Assembly: GCF_001729965.1 (NCBI RefSeq)
Contig: NZ_JRWK01000001.1
Location: 62,001 to 126,000, forward strand
Direction: 5' to 3'
DNA from: Methanosphaera sp. WGK6
Lineage (GTDB): Archaea; Methanobacteriota; Methanobacteria; Methanobacteriales; Methanobacteriaceae
DNA: 64,000 bases
Notes under the pieces: generated by a model
The model's database searches: none
What the model was told of the DNA's origin: nothing
What the model saw: the letters and a program-made list of their open reading frames with translations, nothing else
Made by a program: the position numbers and the translations under genes
Shown: in pieces, positions 37,924 to 46,104 of the stretch
How the letters are laid out: each line of letters opens with the position of its first letter
Position numbering within the stretch: the first letter of the stretch is position 1

Positions 37924-39033
37924 TTATAAATTTATTCCTTGAAGTTTATCATTTAGTTTTTTACAAATAATATCCCAACTAAAATAATTATACACTATTT
38001 TTTGAATAAGATAAGGATTTTGTTTTATATTATTCCAGTTATTAATAGTGTTAGTTAGAGTTTTACGAAGAATTTCTTCATCATGTTCTATTATCTGACC
38101 ATATCCTGTTTTTTCAATAATGTCTGGTGATCCACCTACGTTTGTTGAAATTATGTAATTTCCATGATATGCTGCTTCTAGTGTGGATATTCCAAAACTT
38201 TCTTTTAATGAAGTACAACAATATATGTTTGATTTAGCATATTCTTTGGATAATTCTATTTTATCTGAGATATATCCCTTTAATATTATTTTTTCTCTAA
38301 GTTTTGGATTTTTATTAAAAATTTCTTCAAAGAATTCTTGCATATCTTCCTTGATTTCTCCTATTAAAACTAATTTCCAATCGTTTAATTCCATGTTACT
38401 TATAGCTGATATAAGCATATCAATTGATTTGTTTTCTTTTTGAATATAACCTACATAAAGTATTGTTTTTTCTTTTTCTAATTTAACATTAGTTTTAACA
38501 ACACCATTTGGAAGATACATTAATTTATTATTATTTACTAATTTACTTTTCTTTAGTACTTCATAGTTTCGTAGAGTTTCAATACTAATTACATCTATGT
38601 AGTTAAATAGTATTTTAACAAGTTTTCTACGTAAACTAGGCATAATTCCTTTTCTTTTAACTAAAAAATCAATTATGTCATTGTTAGCATCTAATTTAAG
38701 ATGTATTTTTCCTTTTCTATTATGGATTTTATATGTAAAAATGTATGAAGGTAAAATGCTGTATCTTAAATGATAAAATTCAATTACATCAATATTTTGA
38801 GCATTATTTTTAATATATTGTTTAACATCTTTCTTTTCATTTCCTGTTTTTTCTAGAAATTCCAGCTGCATATTGTCTTTTTGAAGTAAAGAATTCATAT
38901 ATTCATAGTTATCATTATTATAAGTAGTTATTGTAGTATTATAATATTTAGATAAAGTATATGGAATCATTCCCACATCCTTTGTTAGAATGTAATTGTA
39001 TAGTCCTGGAAATATGCAATTAAATTTTTTCAA
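37924..39033 (-). CDS. GT4-family glycosyltransferase (GT-B fold)
   Basis: This retaining glycosyltransferase has a variable N-terminal acceptor domain and a C-terminal donor domain with LYVGYIQKENKSIDMLISA and the E-x7-E motif in ESFGISTLEAAYHG, followed by STNVGGSPDII. Translation starts at TTG 39033 with GGAG ten bases upstream. The N-terminal region lacks the usual glycine-rich GGAE loop and reads PGLYNYILTKDVG, so acceptor or donor choice is probably unusual. It is the leftmost glycosyltransferase of the surface-glycan region and convergent with cbiL. Sugar specificity is unknown. Confidence 0.85.
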   Translation of the reverse strand: MKKFNCIFPGLYNYILTKDVGMIPYTLSKYYNTTITTYNNDNYEYMNSLLQKDNMQLEFLEKTGNEKKDVKQYIKNNAQNIDVIEFYHLRYSILPSYIFTYKIHNRKGKIHLKLDANNDIIDFLVKRKGIMPSLRRKLVKILFNYIDVISIETLRNYEVLKKSKLVNNNKLMYLPNGVVKTNVKLEKEKTILYVGYIQKENKSIDMLISAISNMELNDWKLVLIGEIKEDMQEFFEEIFNKNPKLREKIILKGYISDKIELSKEYAKSNIYCCTSLKESFGISTLEAAYHGNYIISTNVGGSPDIIEKTGYGQIIEHDEEILRKTLTNTINNWNNIKQNPYLIQKIVYNYFSWDIICKKLNDKLQGINL

Positions 39034-39160
39034 TTTAGTAAATCTCCTTATTTTTTAAGATACTTTTTATAAACAATATGTATTAATATTGAATTATATT
39101 AATCTAATTATATAAATATAGTATTAAGAGTTTAATTAATTAGTACTGGGATTGTTTTAA

Positions 39161-39415
39161 ATGTCTAATTACGATGATTTAAGAAATTTAAGTGATGAAG
39201 AAATTATTGAAATAGGAAAATACTCATTAGTATTTTTAGGTGGTGTAGTAGTAGGTTATGGAATTAAAAAAATTATAAGTTCTCCTACTATGAGTAATAT
39301 TAAAAGAAATACGGGTAATTTAATTAAAAATTATTTTGATCCTACATTTAATATTGTTGAAGACAACAATAATGAAGTAGACACAGAATATGTCGAGTAT
39401 GATGTTGACGAATAA
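39161..39415 (+). CDS. Small single-pass membrane protein, unknown function
   Basis: An 84-residue protein. A charged N-terminus (YDDLRNLSDEEIIEIGKY) is followed by one hydrophobic segment (SLVFLGGVVVGYGIKKII, about 27-44) and an acidic C-terminal tail. I recognise no family. It leads the plus-strand run of glycosyltransferase genes, 34 bp before the next proposed start, so a membrane role tied to them is possible but unproven. Confidence 0.6.
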   Translation: MSNYDDLRNLSDEEIIEIGKYSLVFLGGVVVGYGIKKIISSPTMSNIKRNTGNLIKNYFDPTFNIVEDNNNEVDTEYVEYDVDE

Positions 39416-39449
39416 TTAACTTTTTTTTATTATTTAAGGGGTTTTTATT

Positions 39450-40376
39450 ATTTACAATAAAGTATCAATAGTGTTGTTAAATTGGAATGGTCATAAAGAC
39501 ACTATTGAATGTTTGAATTCTTTAAAAGAATTGAATTATCCAAATTTTGATATTTATTTAGTGGATAATGATTCAAAAGAAGAATCTATTGATTTTATTA
39601 GAAAATATCTTGATAATAGTGACTATTCGTATGATATCGCTACAAAAAATACTATTCAAAGTTATATAAAACCAGATGATTTGGATTTATTATTAATTTT
39701 AAATGATAAAAATGAAGGATTTGCTGGGGGAAATAATTTAGCTCTTGATTATATATATAATAATAGAAATACTGATTATATACTTTTATTAAATAATGAT
39801 ACAATAGTATCTCCTGATTTTGTCAATGGATTACTTGATAAAATAAAAGAGGATGATAATACGGGATTTGTTGGAACAACTCATTATTATTATCAGGATA
39901 AAAGTAAAATACAAACTATTGGTGGGGGAATAGTTGATTTAAGTCATGGTGAAGCAAGAGCAATCACAGAGAAAAACCAGAAAGATACTTTTGATTTCAT
40001 CACAGGCTCTTGTATTTTAATGTCTCTTGATGTGTTGTTGGATGTTGGCATGATGTGTCCTGATTTCTTCATGTATTGGGAAGACGTAGATTGGTCTACT
40101 AGTGTACGAGAACATGGATATCATCTTAAAGTTTCGGACTATGGTTGTATATATCATAAAGAAGGTGCATCAATAAAATCATTATCACGTATATATTATC
40201 ATACACGTAATAGGATATTCTATATGAAACGTCATACAAGCGGTCTAAAATACTATCAATTTATTATCTACATAATCCTGTATGTAATGAAAGAAGCTAC
40301 AATGAATATTAATAAAAATAGAAAATATTCAAAAACTCTACTAAACGGACTAAAAGATGGATTATTAAAACATTAA
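39450..40376 (+). CDS. GT2-family glycosyltransferase, probable ATT start
   Basis: This GT-A enzyme has VSIVLLNWNGHKDT as the first strand, VDNDSK, NEGFAGGNNLALDY, LLNNDTIVSPDF as the metal/nucleotide motif, and MYWEDVDWSTSVREHGY. Rhamnosyltransferase-like members have this layout. The first ordinary start codon is GTG 39471, but that would cut off the KVSI strand that every relative has. ATT 39450, eight bases after AAGGGG, gives MYNKVSIVLLNWNG and is preferred. No ATG, GTG or TTG is available upstream at a sensible place. The C-terminus may be membrane-associated (YQFIIYIILYVMKEA). Confidence 0.85.
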   Translation: MYNKVSIVLLNWNGHKDTIECLNSLKELNYPNFDIYLVDNDSKEESIDFIRKYLDNSDYSYDIATKNTIQSYIKPDDLDLLLILNDKNEGFAGGNNLALDYIYNNRNTDYILLLNNDTIVSPDFVNGLLDKIKEDDNTGFVGTTHYYYQDKSKIQTIGGGIVDLSHGEARAITEKNQKDTFDFITGSCILMSLDVLLDVGMMCPDFFMYWEDVDWSTSVREHGYHLKVSDYGCIYHKEGASIKSLSRIYYHTRNRIFYMKRHTSGLKYYQFIIYIILYVMKEATMNINKNRKYSKTLLNGLKDGLLKH

Positions 40377-40463
40377 TTATTACTTATATAAAAAATTCAC
40401 ATAACTAATATAATGAATATTACTGATATTTAAAATTTAAACAAAATAATAGGTGATTGGAAC

Positions 40464-41708
40464 ATGGGTGATAGAAAATTAAAAATAGCAGTTTTTCATA
40501 ATTTACCTTCAGGAGGAGCTAAAAGGTCATTATATACATATATTGATTATTTAACAAGTAATGGACATATTGTAGATGTATTTATACCTAAAACAGCTAA
40601 TGAAGAATATTTACCACTAAAAAATGTGGTTAGTAATATAATTGAATATGAGGTTAAACCTAGTTTCATAAGAGAAAAAATATACTCTATATTTAGTTAT
40701 GTTCCAGCAATAATTAAGAAAGTTTCTGTAAATAATGTTATGAAGACAGAGAAAAAGATTGCAGAAGATTTAAATGATTCTGGATATGATATTGTTTATT
40801 GTGAACAAGATCAGTTTACAATGACTCCTGTAATATTTAAATATTTAACAAAACCAAATGTATATTATTGTCAACAACCTATACGGAAAGATAAAATATT
40901 AACAAAGGTAAATAATCAAAAAAAGAAAATTGGTGTATTTAATCATCCAATAATAAGACCATTTGCACAATATTTTGTAAATTATATTGAAAATAGGGAT
41001 TATGAAAGAGATTTAGAGTTTGCAGAATATTCCAAAAATTTATTAGCAAATTCTTACTTTAGTCATGAATCTATATTAAAACAATATGGTAAAAATGCAT
41101 ATGTTTCATATATTGGGGTAGATACAAAGATGTTCAAACCATTAAATTTACAACGAGAAAACTATGTATTATCCGTAGGGACTTGTATTCCTCCAAAGGG
41201 ATATGATTTTTTAATTAAATCAATAGCACGCATACCTAAAGAAAAACGTCCTGAATTAGTAGTAGTAGGTAACAGTAGTGATGAAGGATGGGTGAACTAT
41301 CTTAAAGAGTTAGCAAAAGAAAAAGAAGTAGAATTAGATATTCTTACAATGATTTCTGATGAGGATCTTATAAGATTATATAATAAAGCTAAATTAGTTG
41401 TGTATGCACCATACCTTGAACCATTTGGTTATGTTCCATTAGAAGCAATGGCTTGTGGAACTCCAGTAGTTGGAGTTAAAGAGGGGGGAATTAGAGAAAC
41501 CGTACTTCATAATAAAACAGGAATTTTAACTCAAAGAGATGAAGATGATTTTGCAAAAGCAATAATAAAATTATCTGAAGATAGAACATTATGGAATAAA
41601 TATTCTTCAAATGGAATTCAATATATTCAATCTTTTTGGACACTTGAAAAAGCTGGTGAAAGGTTATTAAAACATTTGTATAGAATTTTAGATAAAAAGG
41701 ATGATTAA
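40464..41708 (+). CDS. GT4-family glycosyltransferase
   Basis: This GT-B enzyme of 414 residues has the N-terminal loop HNLPSGGAKRSLYTY, the C-terminal VGTCIPPKGYDFLIKS, and the E-x7-E region EPFGYVPLEAMACGTPVVG. A ribosome site GGTGATT precedes ATG 40464. Its end overlaps the start region of the following GT2 gene, indicating an operon with translational coupling. Donor sugar unknown. Confidence 0.92.
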   Translation: MGDRKLKIAVFHNLPSGGAKRSLYTYIDYLTSNGHIVDVFIPKTANEEYLPLKNVVSNIIEYEVKPSFIREKIYSIFSYVPAIIKKVSVNNVMKTEKKIAEDLNDSGYDIVYCEQDQFTMTPVIFKYLTKPNVYYCQQPIRKDKILTKVNNQKKKIGVFNHPIIRPFAQYFVNYIENRDYERDLEFAEYSKNLLANSYFSHESILKQYGKNAYVSYIGVDTKMFKPLNLQRENYVLSVGTCIPPKGYDFLIKSIARIPKEKRPELVVVGNSSDEGWVNYLKELAKEKEVELDILTMISDEDLIRLYNKAKLVVYAPYLEPFGYVPLEAMACGTPVVGVKEGGIRETVLHNKTGILTQRDEDDFAKAIIKLSEDRTLWNKYSSNGIQYIQSFWTLEKAGERLLKHLYRILDKKDD

Positions 41709-41709
41709 A

Positions 41710-42669
41710 ATGACAAAACCATTAGTATCTATAATATTATTAAATTGGAATGGATATGAAGATACACTTGAAGCATTAGAATCATTATACCAAATAGACT
41801 ATCCTAATTATAATGTAATCGTGGTAGATAATCATTCAACAAATGACTCTATAGATAAAATAAAGGATTATGCTCAAGGAAATATTGTAGTAAAAACAGA
41901 TTATGTAAATTATCAGAATAATAAACCTATAAAATTAATTCACATGATGGAGGATGAATTAACACAAGCAATAGATAACACATCTACATATGATGAAAAA
42001 AAATTATTACTTATAGAAAATTATGATAATTATGGGTTTGCAAAAGGAAATAATATTGCAATGGAGTACACAGTAAAATATGATAAACCTGATTATGTGT
42101 TATTACTTAATAATGATACTATTGTAGATGCTGAGTTCTTAATGAAAATGATAAATGTTGCATTAAATGATGATAAGATTGGGATTATTGGCCCTAAATT
42201 TTATTATTATGATTATGAGGGATCTCATGATACAATATGGTGTATTGGTAGTGTAGTTGATCTAGAACATTATCCGGGACATCATAGTATTATGAATGAG
42301 AATTATTATGATACCTCGAAGAATGTTATTGATTGTGATTGGGTTTCTGGTGCAGGATTACTAATTAAAACAGAAGCAATTCCTAAGACTTATTTAGATA
42401 CGAGTTTCTTCTTTGGTTGTGAAGATGTTGATTTAGCAGTTACTGTTAAAAAGAAAGGATATAGGATAGTATCTGTAATGGATTCAATAATATGGCATAA
42501 AGTGGGTATGTCTAGACATAAGAGTTCTACTTTCCGTACAGAATATAATCATGTTAAAACAAATCTCCAATTTATTAAGAAACATAAAGATAATTATTAT
42601 TTAAATCTACCCAAATACATATATCAAATATCTAAATTGTATTTTAAAGCTGTATTAAACAAATTTTAA
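41710..42669 (+). CDS. GT2-family glycosyltransferase
   Basis: This is a close relative of the gene at 39450: PLVSIILLNWNGYEDT, VVDNHST, NYGFAKGNNIAMEY, LLNNDTIVDAEF and FGCEDVDLAVTVKKKGY. ATG 41710 is chosen over the in-frame ATG 41701, which lies inside the previous gene; AGG at 41698-41700 is nine bases before it. The insertion at about residues 60-100 is longer than usual in the family. The C-terminal segment is basic and aromatic, possibly membrane-bound. Confidence 0.91.
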   Translation: MTKPLVSIILLNWNGYEDTLEALESLYQIDYPNYNVIVVDNHSTNDSIDKIKDYAQGNIVVKTDYVNYQNNKPIKLIHMMEDELTQAIDNTSTYDEKKLLLIENYDNYGFAKGNNIAMEYTVKYDKPDYVLLLNNDTIVDAEFLMKMINVALNDDKIGIIGPKFYYYDYEGSHDTIWCIGSVVDLEHYPGHHSIMNENYYDTSKNVIDCDWVSGAGLLIKTEAIPKTYLDTSFFFGCEDVDLAVTVKKKGYRIVSVMDSIIWHKVGMSRHKSSTFRTEYNHVKTNLQFIKKHKDNYYLNLPKYIYQISKLYFKAVLNKF

Positions 42670-42849
42670 TTTCTTTTCACATCTATTTTTTTTATTACAT
42701 TTCATATAATTATTATTAATTTATCTATACTTTTATATAAGAAATAATATTTAAATATGATTACATACTTCAAAAGAAGCTATGTTATTATTTTACTAAA
42801 ATTGAATTATTTAGAATATTCATTCAAATAATTTACAGGAGTTGTTAAA

Positions 42850-44928
42850 ATTAAGCGAGTAAAACTATTAATACTTGTAATCATGGTATTAATAGGTATC
42901 TCTGTAGTTTCTGCAGGTGATTCTAGTCAAATGACTACTGTTTCGAATGATGAAGGTAATATGACGTCATCAGTTGCGGTAAATATGCAGGATATAACTA
43001 ATAAAACTTCTGAAAATATAAATCCATATGTAAGTGGAGTTTCATCTAAATTTTCAGAATATAAGGAAAATACTTCTTTAAATACACAACAAAACATAAA
43101 ATCAGTAAAACAATCAACAAATACATCTACTATACATGTATCTTCACTAACAGTTGAAAATAAAACAATATCTTGTAATAGTAGTGTACAATTAGTAGTT
43201 AAAGTAGTTGATAAAACTACTAATGTCAATGCTTCTAGTGGAAAAGTAGCATTTAAAATAAATGGTAAAACTGTAGGCTATGGTAGTGTAGTTAATGGTA
43301 AAGCATATTACACATATAACACATCAGGATTAACTGCAAAAAATTATACTATTTCCGTTGTATATGGTGGAAATTCTTATTTATCTAAATCTAATGCAAC
43401 AGGTTGTCTTACAGTAATAACAAGAAATACACAATTGACTGTAGATAATAAAATAATCATTTATAATAGCAGTGTACAATTAACTACTACTGTAATTGAT
43501 AGTTCTACTAAAAACTATGTTTCTGGTGGAAAAGTAGCATTTAAAATAAATGGTAAAACTATAGGTTATGGTAGTGTAGTTAATGGTAAGGCATATTACA
43601 CATATAATACTTCAGGATTAAGCGTAAAAAACTATACCATTTCTGTAGTATATAGTGGAAATTCTTATTTATCTAAATCTAATGCAACAGGTTATCTTAC
43701 AATAATTACAAGAACTACTCAAATGAGTATAAGTAATAAAACAGTTTTAAAAGGAGAACTAGTTCAATTAACTGTTACTGTTGTGGATAACTCTACTAAA
43801 AATTATATTTCTGGTGGAAAAGTAGCATTTAAGATAAATGGTAAAACTGTAGGCTATGGTAGTGTAGTTGATGGTAAAGCATATTATAATTATAATACCT
43901 CTTCATTAGGTCTTGGAAATTATACAATAAATGCAAGTTATTCTGGATCTAAAATATATTCTTCTACAGTGAGTAGTAAAGGTGTATTAACGATTACTAG
44001 TCCTTCATTCACCTATGCTGAAATTAAGGAAGCAGCAGTTTATCTTAGAAACCAATATGAATCAGACCATATTGTTACAAAAGTTATAGTGGGATCTATG
44101 ACAATGGGTGTTGAAGATTTTCTACCAATAATGATTAAAATGGTTAATAATATTAACAGTGGAAATGTATCAAGTTCTATAAGATATATTGATTATACTC
44201 CAATAACTTCACAAATTGATACAATTACTGGTGGAAAACTAAGTTTATCTGAAATAATTACAATGGGAAATAAAATATTGAATTTTTATTCAATAAATAA
44301 TAGGCCTCCTACTTATGCTACAACAACATATGGAAAACTTGGATATTATAATATAATCTACACTTATTTAAAAATAATTGATGTATCTTCATCTAATTAT
44401 CTTCCATCAACGAACAAAGTATATAACTGGAGTGTTATACATCCAACAAATATCACATCACGTAAGATATACATAACCTCGGATAATATATTTACTTCAA
44501 CTAAAGATAAGGCATTTATGAATTCAATCAAATCAATTCTTGAATCCAAGGGATTTACAGTATCTATAGTTGGTTTAGGTCCAAATACTCATAATACTGG
44601 AATATGGGCTGAATCATTACCTGATAATGCAGTTCAATTGTCTATATTTGGAGGGTCTGATGCTGGAGTAATATATGATATATGTACTAGAAGTTTCATG
44701 CGAAAAAAAGCAAACAGGCTAATATTTATTGCTCTATATTCAGGGACTGCTAAAAATATAACTGATTTGGATTTTCTTGAAAGAGCACATGATGATAATT
44801 ATAGTCCCAGTTCATTTAAGGGATTAGCTTATCCTGATATTTATCTTAAAGAGCATGGGTATGATTATGTATATACAACAAGTGCCACTAGTATAGTTGA
44901 TGCATTAATAGATTATATAAATGGTTAA
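42850..44928 (+). CDS. Secreted Ig-repeat / PMBR surface protein, probable ATT start
   Basis: An adhesin-like protein. From ATT 42850, with AGGAG eight bases upstream, it begins with a full signal peptide (KRVKLLILVIMVLIGISVVS then AG). ATG 42883 would remove the charged part and much of the core. Three Ig-like repeats of exactly 96 residues follow (about 43141-43995). Then come two pseudomurein-binding-like repeats (FTYAEIKEAAVYLRNQYES; SLSEIITMGNKILNFYS). The C-terminal ~150 residues carry GLGPNTHNTG, FGGSDAG and ERAHDDN, a domain I cannot name. It probably sits on the pseudomurein wall. Confidence 0.85.
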   Translation: MKRVKLLILVIMVLIGISVVSAGDSSQMTTVSNDEGNMTSSVAVNMQDITNKTSENINPYVSGVSSKFSEYKENTSLNTQQNIKSVKQSTNTSTIHVSSLTVENKTISCNSSVQLVVKVVDKTTNVNASSGKVAFKINGKTVGYGSVVNGKAYYTYNTSGLTAKNYTISVVYGGNSYLSKSNATGCLTVITRNTQLTVDNKIIIYNSSVQLTTTVIDSSTKNYVSGGKVAFKINGKTIGYGSVVNGKAYYTYNTSGLSVKNYTISVVYSGNSYLSKSNATGYLTIITRTTQMSISNKTVLKGELVQLTVTVVDNSTKNYISGGKVAFKINGKTVGYGSVVDGKAYYNYNTSSLGLGNYTINASYSGSKIYSSTVSSKGVLTITSPSFTYAEIKEAAVYLRNQYESDHIVTKVIVGSMTMGVEDFLPIMIKMVNNINSGNVSSSIRYIDYTPITSQIDTITGGKLSLSEIITMGNKILNFYSINNRPPTYATTTYGKLGYYNIIYTYLKIIDVSSSNYLPSTNKVYNWSVIHPTNITSRKIYITSDNIFTSTKDKAFMNSIKSILESKGFTVSIVGLGPNTHNTGIWAESLPDNAVQLSIFGGSDAGVIYDICTRSFMRKKANRLIFIALYSGTAKNITDLDFLERAHDDNYSPSSFKGLAYPDIYLKEHGYDYVYTTSATSIVDALIDYING
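43141..43995 (+). repeat. Three tandem 288-bp coding repeats
   Basis: Ig-like repeats in register at exactly 288 bp: the equivalent NK codons are at 43159, 43447 and 43735. The central parts, encoding GKVAFKINGKTVGYGSVV, are almost identical in DNA, which suggests recent expansion or recombination between repeats. Repeat 3 differs most at its end. Confidence 0.85.
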
Positions 44929-44940
44929 AAATAGTATTTT

Positions 44941-44968
44941 TCTTTTTATTTTTTTAAAATAAAAAATA
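44941..44968. terminator. A/T palindrome between surface protein and glycosyltransferase genes
   Basis: A T-rich run followed by AAAATAAAAAATA forms a bidirectional T-tract between two convergent genes. Confidence 0.4.
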
Positions 44969-44973
44969 GGGGT

Positions 44974-46089
44974 TTATTTTATTGAATTAATAGTTTTAAT
45001 AAAAGCATTAATCATATTAGTATATTGAAATTCTTTTTTAATTATATTTTTTGATTCTTGACTCATTTTTTCTTCTAAATCATTATCTGTAATTATTTTA
45101 CGCATGGCTTTGAATAATGTGTCACTATCTTTTTCTGGAACAATAAATCCATTATTTTTAATCATATCTGGCGCTGCACCCACAGCAGTGGTTGCAATTA
45201 CTGGATTACCATAATACATTGCTTCATTTAATACAAATACCCAGGGATCACCCATACCTTTATTTATGGAAGGTATTACTACAAGATTACTTCTCTGGTA
45301 ATATTCTTTTAATTCGTTATTTTTGATTTGTCCTAAGAATTCCACGTTTTTAATATTATTTTCTTTAACATATTCCTTTAATGAATTTTCTTCAGGTCCT
45401 GATCCTATAATTAATAATTGAATATTATCCACTTCTTTTTTTAGGTTAGAATATGCTTCTAGGAGGTATTTAATTCCTTTACGGGGTATTAAACGACCTA
45501 CATATAATATTTTCTTATTATTTGTTGATTTTTTTATATTTTCATCAATACCTGAAATATTACTTACATTCGGCATGATATGTATCTTGTCTTCAGAAAC
45601 TCCTAGTTTATTATGGAAATATTGTTTGTGCAAGGTTCCAGGTACTATTATTGCATCAGCATGATTAGTTAAGTATTTAATTATACAATTTAGTATTTTT
45701 TCTTTCAGATTGTTTTCTTTCTCCCAATCCCAATCTTCACGCCAGATAATAAATTTTTCTTGTTTTATTTTTGTTATAGAAAATAAAATAATACTTTCTA
45801 TTAGTTCTTGAATAGTATCCCAACTTCCACCGATTACAAAATCATTATTTGTGCATGCTTTTTTTATCAAACCTTTAGCAAAACCATGTTTATTATTAAG
45901 TGTTGTATAATTTACTTCTTCAAGTCCTTTTATTTTTTTATCTATTTTATTGTCATATATGTCTTGTATAACATCAATATGGGTAAATACAAGGTTTAAA
46001 TCATATATTTCTGCAAGTTTTTTAAAAAAGGGAATTCTGTACCACATCGCAGTATTATGTGTAAATAATATTTTTGTTTTCTTAGGCAA
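44974..46089 (-). CDS. GT4-family glycosyltransferase
   Basis: This GT-B enzyme of 371 residues has LYVGRLIPRKGIKYLLEAY for donor binding and GDPWVFVLNEAMYYGNPVIAT at the E-x7-E position. In that motif the first acidic residue appears as Asp (D-P-W-V-F-V-L-N-E) rather than Glu. Translation starts at TTG 46089 behind GGAG. The N-terminal THNTAMWYRIPFF recalls enzymes acting on lipid-linked glycans. It is the last gene of the long minus-strand glycan operon. Confidence 0.9.
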   Translation of the reverse strand: MPKKTKILFTHNTAMWYRIPFFKKLAEIYDLNLVFTHIDVIQDIYDNKIDKKIKGLEEVNYTTLNNKHGFAKGLIKKACTNNDFVIGGSWDTIQELIESIILFSITKIKQEKFIIWREDWDWEKENNLKEKILNCIIKYLTNHADAIIVPGTLHKQYFHNKLGVSEDKIHIMPNVSNISGIDENIKKSTNNKKILYVGRLIPRKGIKYLLEAYSNLKKEVDNIQLLIIGSGPEENSLKEYVKENNIKNVEFLGQIKNNELKEYYQRSNLVVIPSINKGMGDPWVFVLNEAMYYGNPVIATTAVGAAPDMIKNNGFIVPEKDSDTLFKAMRKIITDNDLEEKMSQESKNIIKKEFQYTNMINAFIKTINSIK

Positions 46090-46104
46090 ATCTAGATCTC
46101 CTTA

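Noticed and set aside
41695-41712. Junction AGGATGATTAAAATGA also found at the ilvB/ilvH copy 1 border (about 23884-23899)
   Set aside because: Both are stop codon plus ribosome site plus start codon after Asp-Asp endings; best explained as coincidence of the same functional layout, not a mobile or regulatory element.
43141-43995. Possible CRISPR-like or mobile repeats
   Set aside because: The 288-bp repeats stay in frame and encode Ig-like domains of a surface protein.
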